NCBI GenBank assembly: GCA_030704615.1
Contig: CM060732.1
Coordinates: forward strand, 46,047,053 to 46,111,052
Origin: Takakia lepidozioides
Lineage: Eukaryota > Streptophyta > Takakiopsida > Takakiales > Takakiaceae
Direction of reading: 5' to 3'
Length of the DNA: 64,000 nucleotides
A program made the translations under genes and the position numbers. Positions 11,976 through 25,400 of the stretch are shown one piece after another. The notes below the pieces were generated by a model that saw nothing but the letters and a program-made list of their open reading frames with translations, was not told the origin of the DNA and ran no database searches. Every line of letters starts with the position of its first letter. Within the stretch, counting starts at the first letter, position 1.

Positions 11976-14900
11976 TCATTGAACAACAAAGTCACATCCG
12001 AGCTTGTAAAGTTCACCTTCATTCCAATCACCAATGACTCCTTTATCTCTCAAATATTCAGTTGTGTACCTTTCAAATTCCATGGGCATGGTTTCATTCT
12101 TGGTATCCTGCCTTCTCACCATAATTCGCTTGGAAGCTAACAACATCGTGCAAGCATTAGTCGAGACGATCTTCTGGGGACAGTCCCAAACTTCTTTGGC
12201 TTTTTCAATACTGGGAACTTGAATGACACACACTTCGAGTGCCATGGGAGACATGAAGTGTCATCCTCTGCATGTTGTCTCACACCCTCAGGAAAAATCA
12301 AATACTTGTGCACAATTAGCATACACCTCTATTCCTTCGGCAAACCATCTTCATCAACTTGGAGTTGTCTCATGACCTTGATAAAAGTTTGCCCCGCATA
12401 ATACTGAATATAAGATACTTCCATCTATTTGTAATTGATCGAAACCTTGTGAAATCTTAACGATAGGCGTTCGTAGGGAAAATGCCAATACACCTCATGA
12501 GGTCCAAACCGTAGTACGTCTTCAAGCACATAGGCAGCACCTAGAACACACAAACCAAGTCTATTGGCTTATCCATACATATGAGTTGTCACTCCACAAT
12601 CTGAATAACTGTGGGACTTGTTGATGTTGGTTCACACAAGAAGAAGAAAAAAAAGGCAATACACATATGAAGATCAAAGCAACTGAAGACTTCACACACC
12701 TGAAACATGCTCTAAGGGGGCCCCATTTGGCCCATCCAACTCATCTGACGGAACACGCCAATATCCAAGCAATGTCTTTACAACTTGAATGTCTTCTGTG
12801 GTCAATCCGTAGCCCTAGAATATTTGAATAGATAGTGGCAAATGTCCACCAAAATGAGCCCCAACTATTGTCTTGCCTCATAAATCCAACTGCCAACCAT
12901 ATTCAAAACATGAGGCAGAACCCATTATACAAATAACTGGCTTTCTACTACCATAAAAGATGTATGATTCTCCACAGGGTTGTGTGGCCACCGACCTTGC
13001 CGTAATTCATATGGTCGTTCAACTGATACCATGGAACACAAAGATCTCATTTCCTCAAAATCAACCCCAGTACCTCTGAGGTCATGCAGTGTAGTTTTTG
13101 AAAAGGTTGAGACTTTGTGATGTGCATGACATTGAAGACTAAATCCAAAGAAATATCAAAATCATAAAGATGATATAAACGCCAAAGGACATGGGTAGTG
13201 GTAGGATAGGGTATCTCACTTTTGGCAGATGGTGACGTCCATGAAAGTCCATTTTTTTTAAAGCATATTTTTTCAGTTTGATTCTTATAAAGATAGACAA
13301 TAGTATATTTAAAATATTTAGTAAAGGGACTAACCCCAAATATTATAGATATTATTTATTATAAATCTTAATCTTTAATTGGAAAAAACTTTTAGGACTC
13401 AAATCTTAGAGCGTATGACCATTTGTCCATATACTACCTGGCCATCCTGATTATGTGTTTGTATATTTATTAATAAGAGATGATATCCCAAAAACCCAAA
13501 AGACAATATGCTATGGACTAATGAAAAACACAGATATATATATATATATAGCTTGATAAAACTTTGATAGATTTCCAACTACTTTCACCTATTGAAACAT
13601 TACACAATTTCTATACATGGCTTTGTGTCCATCACAATTGGTTACATTGAGATATATTTCTTAGAGTTCATAGCACAAAAAACTGAGCCGATGACAAAAC
13701 AGTGTTTTGAGATTCAAAAGTCCATAACATTCTTATAGTTCATACAATTTACGAAAAAATTATTACATTATATAGGTCTCGTACGTGGTATACAAGAACC
13801 AAAGTCTTTTATAATAAAGATGAACTATTGTGAACAAAGAAAAAGATAACATAAAGCCAATCACTGAAAAACTGTCTGATGACGTCCAGACTAAGACCCC
13901 CTAGCCTGCAACTGCTCACAAATTCCCGTGATATACCACCTTCTTGTAGTAGAACTTCTTTATCTTGCGCACTCGATGCTTGCTTCCATCTCCTTATACT
14001 GGCATACAATTCATCACTCGAACGCCTCAATAGAGGCGCGATCAACTGTTGGCGGTTGTTACTATACACATAGTGCCCACTCACATAGGCTGAATGGTAA
14101 ACACACCTTCGACACGGTGATTTGCCAAAGGACTTGAGCATTCCAATCTTTGTTTGGGCAGGATGATCCCCCGTAAACAGCATCAACATCACCCTCAAAG
14201 TGACAAGACCTCTTGGGGTGGCAAGATGCCTACTAATCAACTGAGAGGCATATGAATAGTTAGTATTAAAGCCCTCTTTGAATAATGATTCTAACTCTTC
14301 AACAAATGGATGAAGAAATAATGTCGTAGCTTCTTTCACTCTTGCAAGAAGGACATCTTGTACCTGTGCAATGGAATGAACAACAGAGGGATGATGCCTA
14401 GAGTATCATTTTTTCCAGTATTCAATATTCGGACCTCAGCAAGTTACCCAACAACTCCGGGTGCGGCGGTTGGAATCCATTCCAATGAGCATCAGACCAA
14501 TGTTTATGGGGTCATCCTAGTAAACACACTTCAGACAATCAAAATTAGAACCATAAGCATGTCAACCTTTCCATGCCTAATTAACATAAAACCTGTCTAA
14601 GCCTAGCATTTTTTGTTGGTAAGTATCTGGCACATGGTTTTGGCTGCAACAATCGGATACCGACATCTCCGGCATCGAAAAGCATAAACGCTCCGAGTAT
14701 TATCCCAACCATTGAGTAGTTCATCACACTTCCTTGGGAAAGCTTTATGGTTCATTTTGCAATTGGCTCGGGGACACACTATTGGAAGCTACCATTGCTT
14801 TTCAGGATCCCAAAATTCTTGAGTGAGCCCTAATTTTTCACCATCCCAAAAATCCTTGATAGAATATGGAGCATCCTCAAAACCTTTCCCTTTCCATCTC

Positions 14901-15100
14901 TTGCGGTTCCTCCACATGGTCAAAATCTCATGGCAAAAAGTTTTGGACCTCAAGATCATTGACAATTGAGGCCCAATTGACATATAATCAAAAGAAACCA
15001 TTTCCTTTCTGGGCATACTGCATTGTGGGCACCTTTCAACACATCGTTGGCAGTCCCTCTTGTTCATACCACATTCACATTGAGTAATTCTACCTGCCAT
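11976..15100 (-). pseudogene. Tnp2-like (CACTA/Plavaka-type) DNA transposase relic
   Basis: Pieces in the right order on the - strand match Tnp2-type transposases. 15100-14789 encodes a Cys-rich start followed by LTMWRNRKRW and DFWDGEKLGLTQEFWDPEKQ. 14339-13809 encodes FLHPFVEELESLFKEG, then VMLMLFTGDHPAQTKIG and FGKSPCRRC (a conserved GDxPA and CRRC block). About 12530-12420 encodes DVLRFGPHEVYWHFPYERLS. Stops and frameshifts separate the blocks. The intact protein would cut and paste the element. No terminal repeats could be assigned by eye. Whether it belongs to En/Spm or Plavaka is undecided. Confidence 0.6.
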
Positions 15101-15109
15101 ATAAGAATC

Positions 15110-16260
15110 CTCATTGCTTGGATGGAATACAATGCCTTCGAGTGCATATTCAAGTGTCCCAACACATAATCACCACCTCTGGGATGTGACCATTCCTAAT
15201 CGACAATACACATCCTTCAATTGCCATCAAGATACCCATCCCATCCTCCAGACAATTGTGACATTAACTGAGAGGCTGCTTCTCAATGCCCTCTTTAACT
15301 CCACCTTGTTGCACATGAAACCCACCAAAAGGATGTTCCAACACGAACTCTTGCAATCCAATAGATACATCGTGACTGTCACAAAATGTTTGCACATAGA
15401 TCAATTGGCCTAACAATGCGCAGGGACGCTAAACCGTGAGCGGTGAGCATTGAGCTTAAAATCGTGAGCCCATAATATAAATTTATATGATTATGAGCTG
15501 CACTAATCGCTCATATTCTGCATGAAATTTTGGCAGAAAATTGAAATCTTTGCGAGAAAGTGCTGATGGTGTCTTTGTAAACAATGACAAAAAATGTACT
15601 TCAAACTATAATACCAAAAGACTGGAATAGATGTATAAATGGAACATCGAGATCAATGATGCATTTGGTTGACACTCATGTAAAGACAACAAATTAGTCA
15701 TAAAAAATAATGAATCAAAATATCATAAGAGTATAAGCCAAATAAAGAAATTGAAGAGGAAGTGGAAACACATGTTGAATTACGACCCAAATCAACCACC
15801 AGGTATGAAAAAATTAAAGAGCCGAAAAACACATCCATGAGATAGAATACAAAGTTTTGTATTGTAGACTCGTCCCTCATCCTCCGGATGTGTTGTATAC
15901 CTTATGGTATCAATGGGTTTATTTTTTCCCTCTAATTAACTAAATGGCTGCATACCCTTGGTTAAAATATATATACACACACATATATAGATATACAGCA
16001 AAGTAGAATAAAATCAAAATCAAAGTCAGAAAATGATCATTTGAAGTACCACAAACAAAACAAATTCAATGAATGTAATCATTGAAATGAGGATAAGAGA
16101 ACCCAATGATGTAACGATATTGCTGATGTTTTTCCAGTTGGTGATCTATTGAATTCTTCAGTGACAAAGCCCACGCACTAGTTGCAATGACCCTCTGCGA
16201 TCTATGATATATATACCAATATACGAAAAATATATATTCATATTCAAAACTGGTATGTAG
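15110..16260. other. No gene recognised; short TA-rich tracts
   Basis: TA-rich simple sequence occurs at 15966-15992. At 15427-15470, GTGAGC-type motifs recall those at 38.7 and 57.8 kb. No supported coding region. Confidence 0.35.
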
Positions 16261-16499
16261 GATAGTTAGATTTAGCTGCAGGGGAGGGGGACTGCTACAA
16301 CGAAAGGGGACTGTTAGCTAAATCTAGCTAGGATGAATGTAGCACAATCGCTAACAGTCTGGTGCGCACTTGCCGGTTAGCAGGCAGCTATCGTGCTGGT
16401 TAAGCTAGCAGGTCTGGCAGCAAACGGGGCGGCGGCCGCACCTGGCTGCTAACAAACCGCCGCGCGGTAGTTTGTTAAAATGGGCGCGGCTATGGACTA

Positions 16500-16595
16500 G
16501 GTAACCGGCGAGAGGCCACGGGTTATCGCATGTAAGCTGAGGCGCGGTAGCGCCGAAGCTGCAGGCGGTAACCCGTTGGCCTCGAGCCGGTTACC
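16500..16595. repeat. GC-rich imperfect inverted repeat, ~30-bp arms
   Basis: The left arm 16500-16529 (starts GGTAACCGGCGAGAGGCC) pairs with the right arm 16565-16595 (ends CCTCGAGCCGGTTACC) with about four differences, around a ~35-nt loop. It would form a strong stem-loop. It is much more GC-rich than its surroundings, which suggests a MITE or the end of a DNA transposon. Confidence 0.7.
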
Positions 16596-16631
16596 GGACA
16601 TAACCGGTTTTTCGAAACATCGAGAGTGACA

Positions 16632-16735
16632 GTTCATCCATGTACAGCCCGGTTATCGATTCTCGATGTGACAGTCATCCATGCGCAGCCCGGTTATCGA
16701 ATTTTTACATCCATGCAGAGCCAAGGTTATCAAAT
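16632..16735. repeat. Short tandem repeat, ~45-bp unit
   Basis: The motif CATCCATG-x-GCAGCCCGGTTATCGA-T occurs at about 16635, 16677 and (diverged) 16708. It directly follows the GC-rich hairpin and shares its CCGGTTA core, so the two probably belong to one element. Confidence 0.6.
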
Positions 16736-17402
16736 CTTGTGAGGATTGCAGGTTACCGCCTGTAACCAGCGTCCAGTGAGCCAGTCGTTTGAAGACACGT
16801 ACTCGAGATGCTTCGAAAAACCGGTTATGGTGGACAGAGCTCGTAAAGGGAGGGCTGCTTGACTCCACGACTGTGGAACTGGAAGAGGGAGCTGCTTGAA
16901 TCGACGACTGTGGAAGAAAAAAGGGGGAGCTCGTCAACGTGGGAGTTCCTCGACTATAAAATCAGCAGGAAACAGTGAGCTCATCAACTAGGGAGCTTGT
17001 AAAAGTATGTCCAACCCCACCTGCTGCATTCACTGCATCCACTAAAGGGTTCTCTGTCCTACTCCCCAGCATTTCTCTGTACTATGTTTTTTAAAATCTT
17101 CAAGTGCTGGCAGACCCTTTGATGGTGATATTGGTGAGCAGAGCGAGAGGTATAACAGGGCGTTCTGTGAGAACGATGAAATATCTATTGACGATCCCAG
17201 CATGACTGGTAGTAATGTAGCAGCGACCATTGTTTTCATGAAGAATTATCTGGGTGTTATCTTGAACCCTCACTTGGCATGGAAGGAACACTAGACAAAA
17301 GCTGCAGGAGGAAACGAAATGGTATTCAGTAATCTCAAATCATGGCAGTTCCAGAGTTAGCCTGAGTCACAGGGCAGATACTTTTTGTAGCGACCGTGGT
17401 CC

Positions 17403-17568
17403 AATAAGGACAGTGCCCACTAAGGGCCAGCAATCCAAGGGACAGACTGTAGCCATTGGGGGCATGCATTTTTCCTTGGGAGGGCAGCCTTGTATGGCTC
17501 AAATTGTTGCCACAAGGGGGCAAGGACAATGCCCAATAAGGGCCAGCAATCCAGGGGACAGATTGTAA
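17403..17568. repeat. Direct repeat of ~46 bp, 118 bp apart
   Basis: 17404-17450 and 17522-17568 share AAGGACAGTGCCCACTAAGG, then GCCAGCAATCCAAGGGACAG, then ACTGTA, with four or five differences. Their spacing suggests a local duplication. No open frame gives it a coding meaning. Confidence 0.75.
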
Positions 17569-17569
17569 A

Positions 17570-19300
17570 TGATTACAAATGTTCCGTCATGTAATGTGTC
17601 GGTTCAAAGATAGACTTGCATGAGAAGCACTTGCCAAAGTGTGGGCACACTTTGAAAGTGTGATAATCAATTGCCCTTCTTCTCTATAGGCATGAAGTTG
17701 CTGCAAGTCGCTTGACTTGTGTGAAGAATTGGTTGCACCTGCAGCCCTAAGCCTGGAGCACATGCACTAAAATCCAAGCAAGCAGGACACAGCTCACTGT
17801 TGAAGTAGGTGTTTCCTATACAGAAGGGGGTCCTTTGATCTGTATGCTGTCATGGTACACACATACTCACCTGTGGTCCTCCTATATCCCACCAAGAGTT
17901 CTAAACAACTGCCTTGTGTCTGCAGTTCATTTTGTCAGCAAGTGGAGCAGTGGTGGACCAGTTCATCATGCTAAAATCCTGAGAAAATGATCCCAGTCTC
18001 TGCAAGTCTGTCATCCTGATTGACCATCTGTTACAACCACCTTTCTTGATATTCCCAAGAACTGCAGTTTGATACAAGGTTGGATGAACTCAATTCTCTA
18101 GTCAACCATCCTATAGGCCGCTCCTCGTCCTATTGTGTATTTATGAGAGAGAGACTGCATATGTTTACCGAGTTATTGCACATCCAAGTGAGTGTCCCAA
18201 TTACACAGATCAATTAATATGGGGAAGGCAGGATTGGCACTGAACATATGAAAAAAGGGAAAGAGTTTATATAATTTCATTGCCTAGTGAAATCATCAGA
18301 AATTTGGAAAGGTTAAAGTCTATATCATGCGGATCTTGAAGTACAGTGGCACTCACATTTCAGCACCTAGTTCCCATCCCCTAGCTACCTTGACAAAAAG
18401 AGGGTGAAGAAAAGAGGAATAGCAACAGCAAAGAATCTTGGTCACTCGAGGAAAACAGAGCCCTGTCAGTGCCGATCAATCTTTGATCAAATATCTTGAG
18501 GTCTCTGCACTTGATGGTTGTGACAAATAAAAACATGGCATGGACTATTCAATTGGCATCACTAGTGCAGTTAACTGCTATAAGCACCATGATTCCACAC
18601 TGCCAGTGCTACTCTAGAAGACAACAAGCAATTCTCCGTAAGTGTAATTCCAGACTCTTCCTTTAACCATTCCACATTCACTGCCAAAACGCAACATGCC
18701 AAAGCCTCCTCACACAGTCATTTCTTTGTTGTGCCCGAGGTGGCCAGGGTTTAAGGTTTAGCACCAACATTTGACTTCGATGACATTTCAGGGCAGTGCT
18801 CTGATAATGTACCCCATTCCACAGTTTCAAAGCAAGCTCTGAAGAAATGTCTCTAGGTCTGCCAACATTCAGTTACTCATCCCCGGCATAAACTTGCTGC
18901 CCACAATATGGCTCATCAGAGCTAATCACCTTGCCACTCTCAGGACTTCAATACTAGTTTTACAAGCGGATTCATGTCTTGACTACTCCCATATGCATTG
19001 GCAGCTCTGAATATGGTGAGGGAGTGGTAGGCTGTTGGCCAAACCTGGTCTCATCAGTGAGATGCATGGCTATCATGGGCTTTCAATTGCTGGATGGATC
19101 TGTATAGCATCCTAGTCAGGTCCAACCATCTTCAATTCATGCAGGTCAATACTCAGCTGTACTCAAACCCAAATATTTATCAGCCTTCTAAGAAATTAAG
19201 CAGGAGCTGCTGGCTCCAGATGCAATCGTAAATGGAGCCATTCACTAACTGCTCCGCTAGACGCTGGTTCTTGGTGCGGCCGTCGCCGTGCCGCTAACGC
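17570..19300. other. Region upstream of SART3, nothing recognised
   Basis: No convincing open frame, RNA gene or repeat was seen in this stretch before SART3. It may contain the SART3 promoter. I could not point to a specific TATA box. Confidence 0.4.
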
Positions 19301-19470
19301 CAATTAGCTAAACCTAATTGGCTTCCTAACTGGCAGGTGATTGTGGAGGAGGGGGGAAAGTGGAGTACCGTTGGTAGAAGCCATGAAGAAATATCCAGCG
19401 TAGGTCTCGCTCTCATCTTGTTTTTGTTGGCATAAGCGATCAGCCAAGGAGAGCTCCTGCACGATCAGCC

Positions 19471-22400
19471 ATGGCCATGGATGACGAGAAGGAGGCGATG
19501 GTGGACACAGATCAGGACGAATCTTCGGAATCTGATGGTGAAGAAGACGAAGAGGAGAGAGCTCAATTACAGGAATTGGAGGCAGCAGTGGTTGCCAATC
19601 CTTCCAGCTACGAGGAACACGTTCAGGTTCTTCTTTCGTTTCCCTTCTTGATGTTATCTGGAGAATTAGTGTCAGTGCATTCGCAGAGGACATGATTTTG
19701 ATAGGTATGTCTCTGTCTGTGTCTCCCACTGTGCAGTACATCTCTGCACTGAGGAATGCTGGGCTGTTGGAGAAGCTCCGAGTGGCAAGGGAGGCTATGA
19801 ATGCAGTGTTTCCTCTAAACCCCGGCATGTGGATCGAATGGTGTCAAGATGAAGCTCGCCTTGCCTCTGGGTACACTCTCGCAGATGTTGACCTTTGTTG
19901 TCCACTATTGCCTGGTGGCAGATTTTTTTTGTGCATTTGATTATAGCAATTGCGTCTCTCTTCCTCCACACACACACACACTCTCTCTCTCTCTCTCTCT
20001 CTCCTCTCCCTCCTCACACACCCACAGCCCACACACTCAGACCTGTACTTGCAGTGCGGAGGACGTCCTAGCAGTGGAAGCGTTGTATGAGCGAGGAGTT
20101 CAAGAATACTTGGTACATTTCTGCAGACATTCTCCTCTGTACGTTGTCACCTTGAATAGATGCCTGACAGATTGCTCAGCCATAGGAAATAATTGTCACT
20201 CACAGAAACTCAAAAGTTCATGATGGTGAATGGAGAGTAATTGAAAGACGATGTTAAGTTCTTCAGTGGATAAATTGGCATCCACCAAATGATAAATGTG
20301 GCAGATTGTGTGTTTCTCCTGACAATTGTATTTCTGTATGGTGTAGTCTGTGCCTCTGTGGTGCGACTATCTTGAGTTTGTTGAAGAGAACGACACAGCA
20401 GTTGCCCAATGTACAGTAGAGGGAATCGCCAAAATGCGGAGTCTGTTTGAGCGCGCACTGACTGCTGCCGGTCTGCACTATGCTGAGGGTGGCAAAGTGT
20501 GGGAGGCCTATCGGGAGTTTGAGCAGGCCCTGTTGATCAGTGTGGTGGGGAAAGATTCTGAGGTATGAAAGTGCACCCCAGACTGGGAAGAGGCCTTAAT
20601 CACCCTGATGACGTCCACCTCTCTTCCGATGTACCCAGTAACCTTGCTCTGCTGTCTATTCACCAACTCAGCTGCAACATATGCCCAACACCAGATATCC
20701 TAAGTTAATCGACTCTATATCTTGGAAACAGGACCGCCCTGTCAAACAGGCTAAGTCCTGGCAGAAGAGAGTAGAAGAGATCCTCAAGGACCTGGACCTG
20801 GATCCGCAAGTCTTGACCCTGGTGGATAAATCTGACTTAGAGGCTGTAGTGTCCTCAGCCATGTCTGTTGCCATGAGATTGTCTGATGAAAATGAAGTTA
20901 GGCAGAAAACTTCCCTGAACTTGTTTCCAGTCTGTGACATGGGGGAGGACATCTTGGATGACCTCAAGGGTCTACCCACTCTCGGCACTAGACTGAAATT
21001 TAAACTCAGGGCAGGAAGCCTACCTTTGAACAGCAAACAGAAGCAGAGAGGAAAGGGAGAGTGCAATTGCCCGTTGTGTGGGCAATCTGAAGACAGTATT
21101 CATTTTCTGATACACTGTCCGGGGTTCTCTCACCAAAGAGACGCTCTCTTCAAATCTATTAAGGGAATTGTGCCTGTACCCCTGTTTACCAACTTTGAAA
21201 GTCTCGAGGCTCAGCCAAAAGCCCAGGCCCTCCTGAGGCCTAGTTTTTGGGCAAATCACACACAGCAGATTGATGCTTGTGTGAAGGGATTTCTAGAGGA
21301 TATCTGGAAAACCCGGATTAATTCTATATATGGAGGTAAGTCTTACTACCAACGTCAGCCCCTGACAGAGGTAGGTTCTGTCCCTTTTGTTCCCGCTCAA
21401 ACTGGGCGCGGGGTCAATGGCCACAAGGCTACGGCAAACAACGTCTTATGAGTACAATCTATTCACCAACTCAGGGTTCCTATCTGATTCCATGGGTTGT
21501 TTGGCAGCTGAATGCTGGGATGGTCAGAAATTTGTTTCACAGAGAATTAAAAATTCCGTTGGCCAACCATGCCACAACCCTAGAAGAGTACAAGGAGTGG
21601 GAGCTACAGCAAGGCGTACAGACAGGAGACAAGAAGGATGAACTGGCAGGCCTCCCTACTGGTGTAGCATTGGGCTATAAGAAAGCTGCACAGATGTGTG
21701 GTGAATGTGATGCTTATGAGAGTAAGATTGCCACTGGGACACCTGCAGATGGGGAGCTATTTCAGCATTATCTGGTATGTGCATACAAGTAACATATGAT
21801 TGAGTTTTGCACAAACTGCTAGACTCATGTGGAAGTATGGCGGTTGTGACATAACATCAGGTTGGATATCCATTGAGTAGTGGGCTGGACATTGAGAGAA
21901 TTGAAGTGTTTTTTTGGTCCACTGGTCACAGGCATACATATCCCTGGAGGAGGCAACAGGGGAACCAGTTCGTGCCCAGATAATGTATGAGCGTACTGTG
22001 ACAATGTTCCCGGTCACTCCAGATGTTTGGCTGAAATACACCCAATATCTGGAAGCCAACCTCAAGGTAACTCCTTGTTTGCTTGCCTTGTTTGTTTGAA
22101 TTCTTTGTCATTGGGGGCTGGTGCTGGTGCTGAGCGTGTGACAGTTACCCATGCATATACTCACACACATCAACAGGCAGATAGGTAAGCGTAAGAGTTC
22201 AATGTTCTACGCTCTGAGGTATTGAGTGTGTGGCTTCAAGAACTATCACACTTGACTCAAAATAACATCTGAATCGGTTGGACCAGGTGTCGTCTTTGAT
22301 AAGCAGGGTGTATGCACGGGCAGTACGTAATTGTCCCTGGGTGGGGACCTTGTGGACCAAGTATTTACAGGCCTTGGAGCGTTGCTCTGCTCCAGAGAGT

Positions 22401-25400
22401 GAGCTTGCTGCAGTAAGTTACAAGGCCTTTTTACTGTTGTGTCAGATCATTTGATTTGATAAGTTATGTAAATCATGCCTTTGGTGCATGCTCAGGTGCT
22501 TTCATACAAGATGGACCATGTTGCTAATTTGTGCAACTCAAAACATTTTTGTGTGAATTTGCTAGGTGTTAAAGTATGGTTTCTGAGCTGGTGGGTCGTT
22601 CTTGTGCAGGTGTTTGAGCAATCTCTATTGAGTGGCCTCCAGACTCCTAACGAGGTATGGATGTCATGTCTATTGATTTCTGAGAATATGAACCTGCCAT
22701 AGAGATGCCCTCCATCTTCGTCAGACAAGTCCCGAAAATTCTTTGTGAGTGCATGAAGGTGGCAGGGAGAGAGAGCAAAGACTTGGGGGGTTTCTGTGCT
22801 TCTTACTTTACTTCTGTTGTATTGTCTCCACAGTATCTCGAACTGTTTCTGACAAGGGCTCATGTGGTCCGACGGCGGATAATGATGGCTGATGGGGATG
22901 CTGACAAAAAAGTGGATCTAGCTCTTTTGCATGACACGTTTGATGTGAGTGACTTCTAATCTTGCATCTATTTGATCGAGCCACATCCTGCCTCTCTCAT
23001 TGTCTCTTAGTGTCAGGGAGTTGACAAGAAATAGATGTAGAGAAGAAAGGGAGATTGTCAATGTCCAATGTGCGGGCTGCCTGAATGCGAATATCCATTT
23101 CTGATACAGTGTCTGGAGTATTCTCATCAGAGAGCGACCCTCTTCAGGACCATCAAGCATAGTCTCGGCACCTCTGTTCACCAACTTGAGGCTGAGCCTA
23201 AAGCTCTGGCCCTGTTGGGGGCTAACTGCTCAGCAGATTACACACAGCAGATTGATGCTTGTGTGAAGAGCTTTCTAGAGGAAATCTGGAAAGCCTGACC
23301 AAATTGTCTATATCAAGTAAGTCCCACTACTGGAGTGAGCCCCTCACAAAGGTAGTGTCTGTTCCCTTTTGTTCTGTCCAAACTGAGCCCGGGGTCTATG
23401 GCCAGAAGGCTAAGGGCAAACGTCTTATGAGTACATTCTTAACACTCGCTGCTATATCCTGCTTGGGACGTCCAGTCCAGCTTCGGACGGGCTCCGCGTT
23501 TCGGGACTGGGAGGTGGATGCAAGACTTTCATTCAGGACTTCAGCATTCATAGGTTGATTGTCTGAGTTCAAGTTTAGGAGAGGTCTGTCTTGTTCCCTT
23601 TTATTCCCTCACCATCTGAATGGAGAAGCTCTATTGATTCATGTTGTCAACATACATACTCACAAGAATATTGTAGTCTGGATATTGTCATATGTGCTGA
23701 GCCATATTCCTGTGTGGCTGCAGCGCGCTTCTCAATTCATGACTACATACTTTCCAGATTTTGTGGACCGTAGTCTACGATTGCCTACATACTGGGCACG
23801 TCTGGAAACCCAGATACAGAAGGATGTTGTGGCTGCTCGTGGGATCTGGGAAAACTTGATCAAGACACAGTAAGTAGTTTCCAGCAGCTTTCTTGATCCA
23901 TTATGAAAGTATAAACCTACTTTAAGGAGTGTGTTAGGTGTCAGGAAGTCAGACCTGTTTGTAGGCTTGTAGGTATCTAGTGATGGCTTCTCATGAGTGA
24001 TGGCTGACGGAATGTACAGTGGAGGGATGGTGGAGGTGTGGCAAAGCTACATAGCCATGGAGCTGTCGCTTGGCAATGTGCAGGAGGCCCGCTCTATCTA
24101 CAAGCGCTGCTATGGCCGCAGGCTTGAGGGGATTGGAACAGAGGTTAGTGCTTTGTTGCTCACACCCATTACATGTATGTGTATCTGCAAATGCTGTCAA
24201 TTATACTCGAGTATTCCCACTTCAAACATTGTTTTCTCGATTGAATGCTGTTTCTGGGCAGGCCTGGAATCAAATAATCTACTTTTGGCTTCTTCATGCA
24301 AACTGCATAATTGCACTTTTAACTGAGCCTAGCCACTCCTGCAATGGCCACGACAGCTGTATGGAGCAAATGAGAAACAGAAAAAGCACTGGATCGTTGA
24401 AATGCACAGGCTAGCCTAGGATCTGACCAATGATCTCTTCTTCCAGCCGTGATTGCCCTACTAGCCGTGCTGCTCGAGAGAAAGAAAGTAACTTAGGCAT
24501 CCAGAGAGAGAGAGGGAGAGACAGGGCATCCTTCTGGACAGTTTGAGGTGGAGGTTGATGCTCCTGCAGTGGCCAAGTCTTTGCAGTGAATGGGCTATCA
24601 GTACATCTCCCTCTGTAGACCTGTTTGAGGCACATTTCTGGGCTTCCTGTGGTGGGCATTAATTTATCTCTCCATCCTCAATCATCACATGTGGATCCAA
24701 TACTTATTCTTAGGTGGCCTGGCGGGCAGTTAATGTGTAGGGTGTGGCTGTGCTTTGAGGAGGAGTATGGCTCCCTTGAAGAGTATGACCGAGCTGCATT
24801 GAAGGTAAGTTCTGCGTATTGCCAGTATGTGCGTGTGCCATTGATGATATGTTTCCAGGGGTCTGGCATCCTTGTGTTTCTGCAACTTCTGTGGTCAGGA
24901 ATTCAATTTTGGTTGTGTGCAGGTGTGCCTCTTACCTTCCCTCAAAGTTGTCTGAAAGTGAGGATACAAAGGAGATTGTGCAGACAAGCTCTTAGAGACG
25001 GGGTTACTGTCTGGCCCTATTGTAGGTGGGAACCCGGCTGGCGGCAGTTCAGACAATGCAACACCAACAGGAAGTAAAGGCAAGTGCCAATCCCCACTCT
25101 TCCACAAGTGAGGCTAAGCAAAACCAAGGGGCAGTCGAAAACAAAGCCAAGAGTAAAAAGGAAGCAGCCAAAAAGGCTGCCAAAAAGTCGACCAACAATG
25201 TGCAGGGGGAGAACCCCAGAAAGAGGGGTCTCGGATACTCAGAGCCCCTCAGTGCAGCCAAGCGGCGAAAGAGTGGGAGTGAAGTGGTTACTGACTCAAC
25301 AGCAATGGATGGTCAAGATGGGGATAAGGCAGTGGGCAACATGGACCAGGCTATGGAGGACGCAGGTCTCACCCCTGCTGATTCTTCAGTTGGTAAGCAT

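Noticed and set aside
13879-14137. + strand frames across the 13.8-14.3 kb region
   Set aside because: They are antisense shadows of the Tnp2-like transposase relic on the - strand.
19304-19828. 174-codon - strand frame over the SART3 start
   Set aside because: It lies antisense to SART3 exons 1-2, whose splice phases and domain content are convincing.
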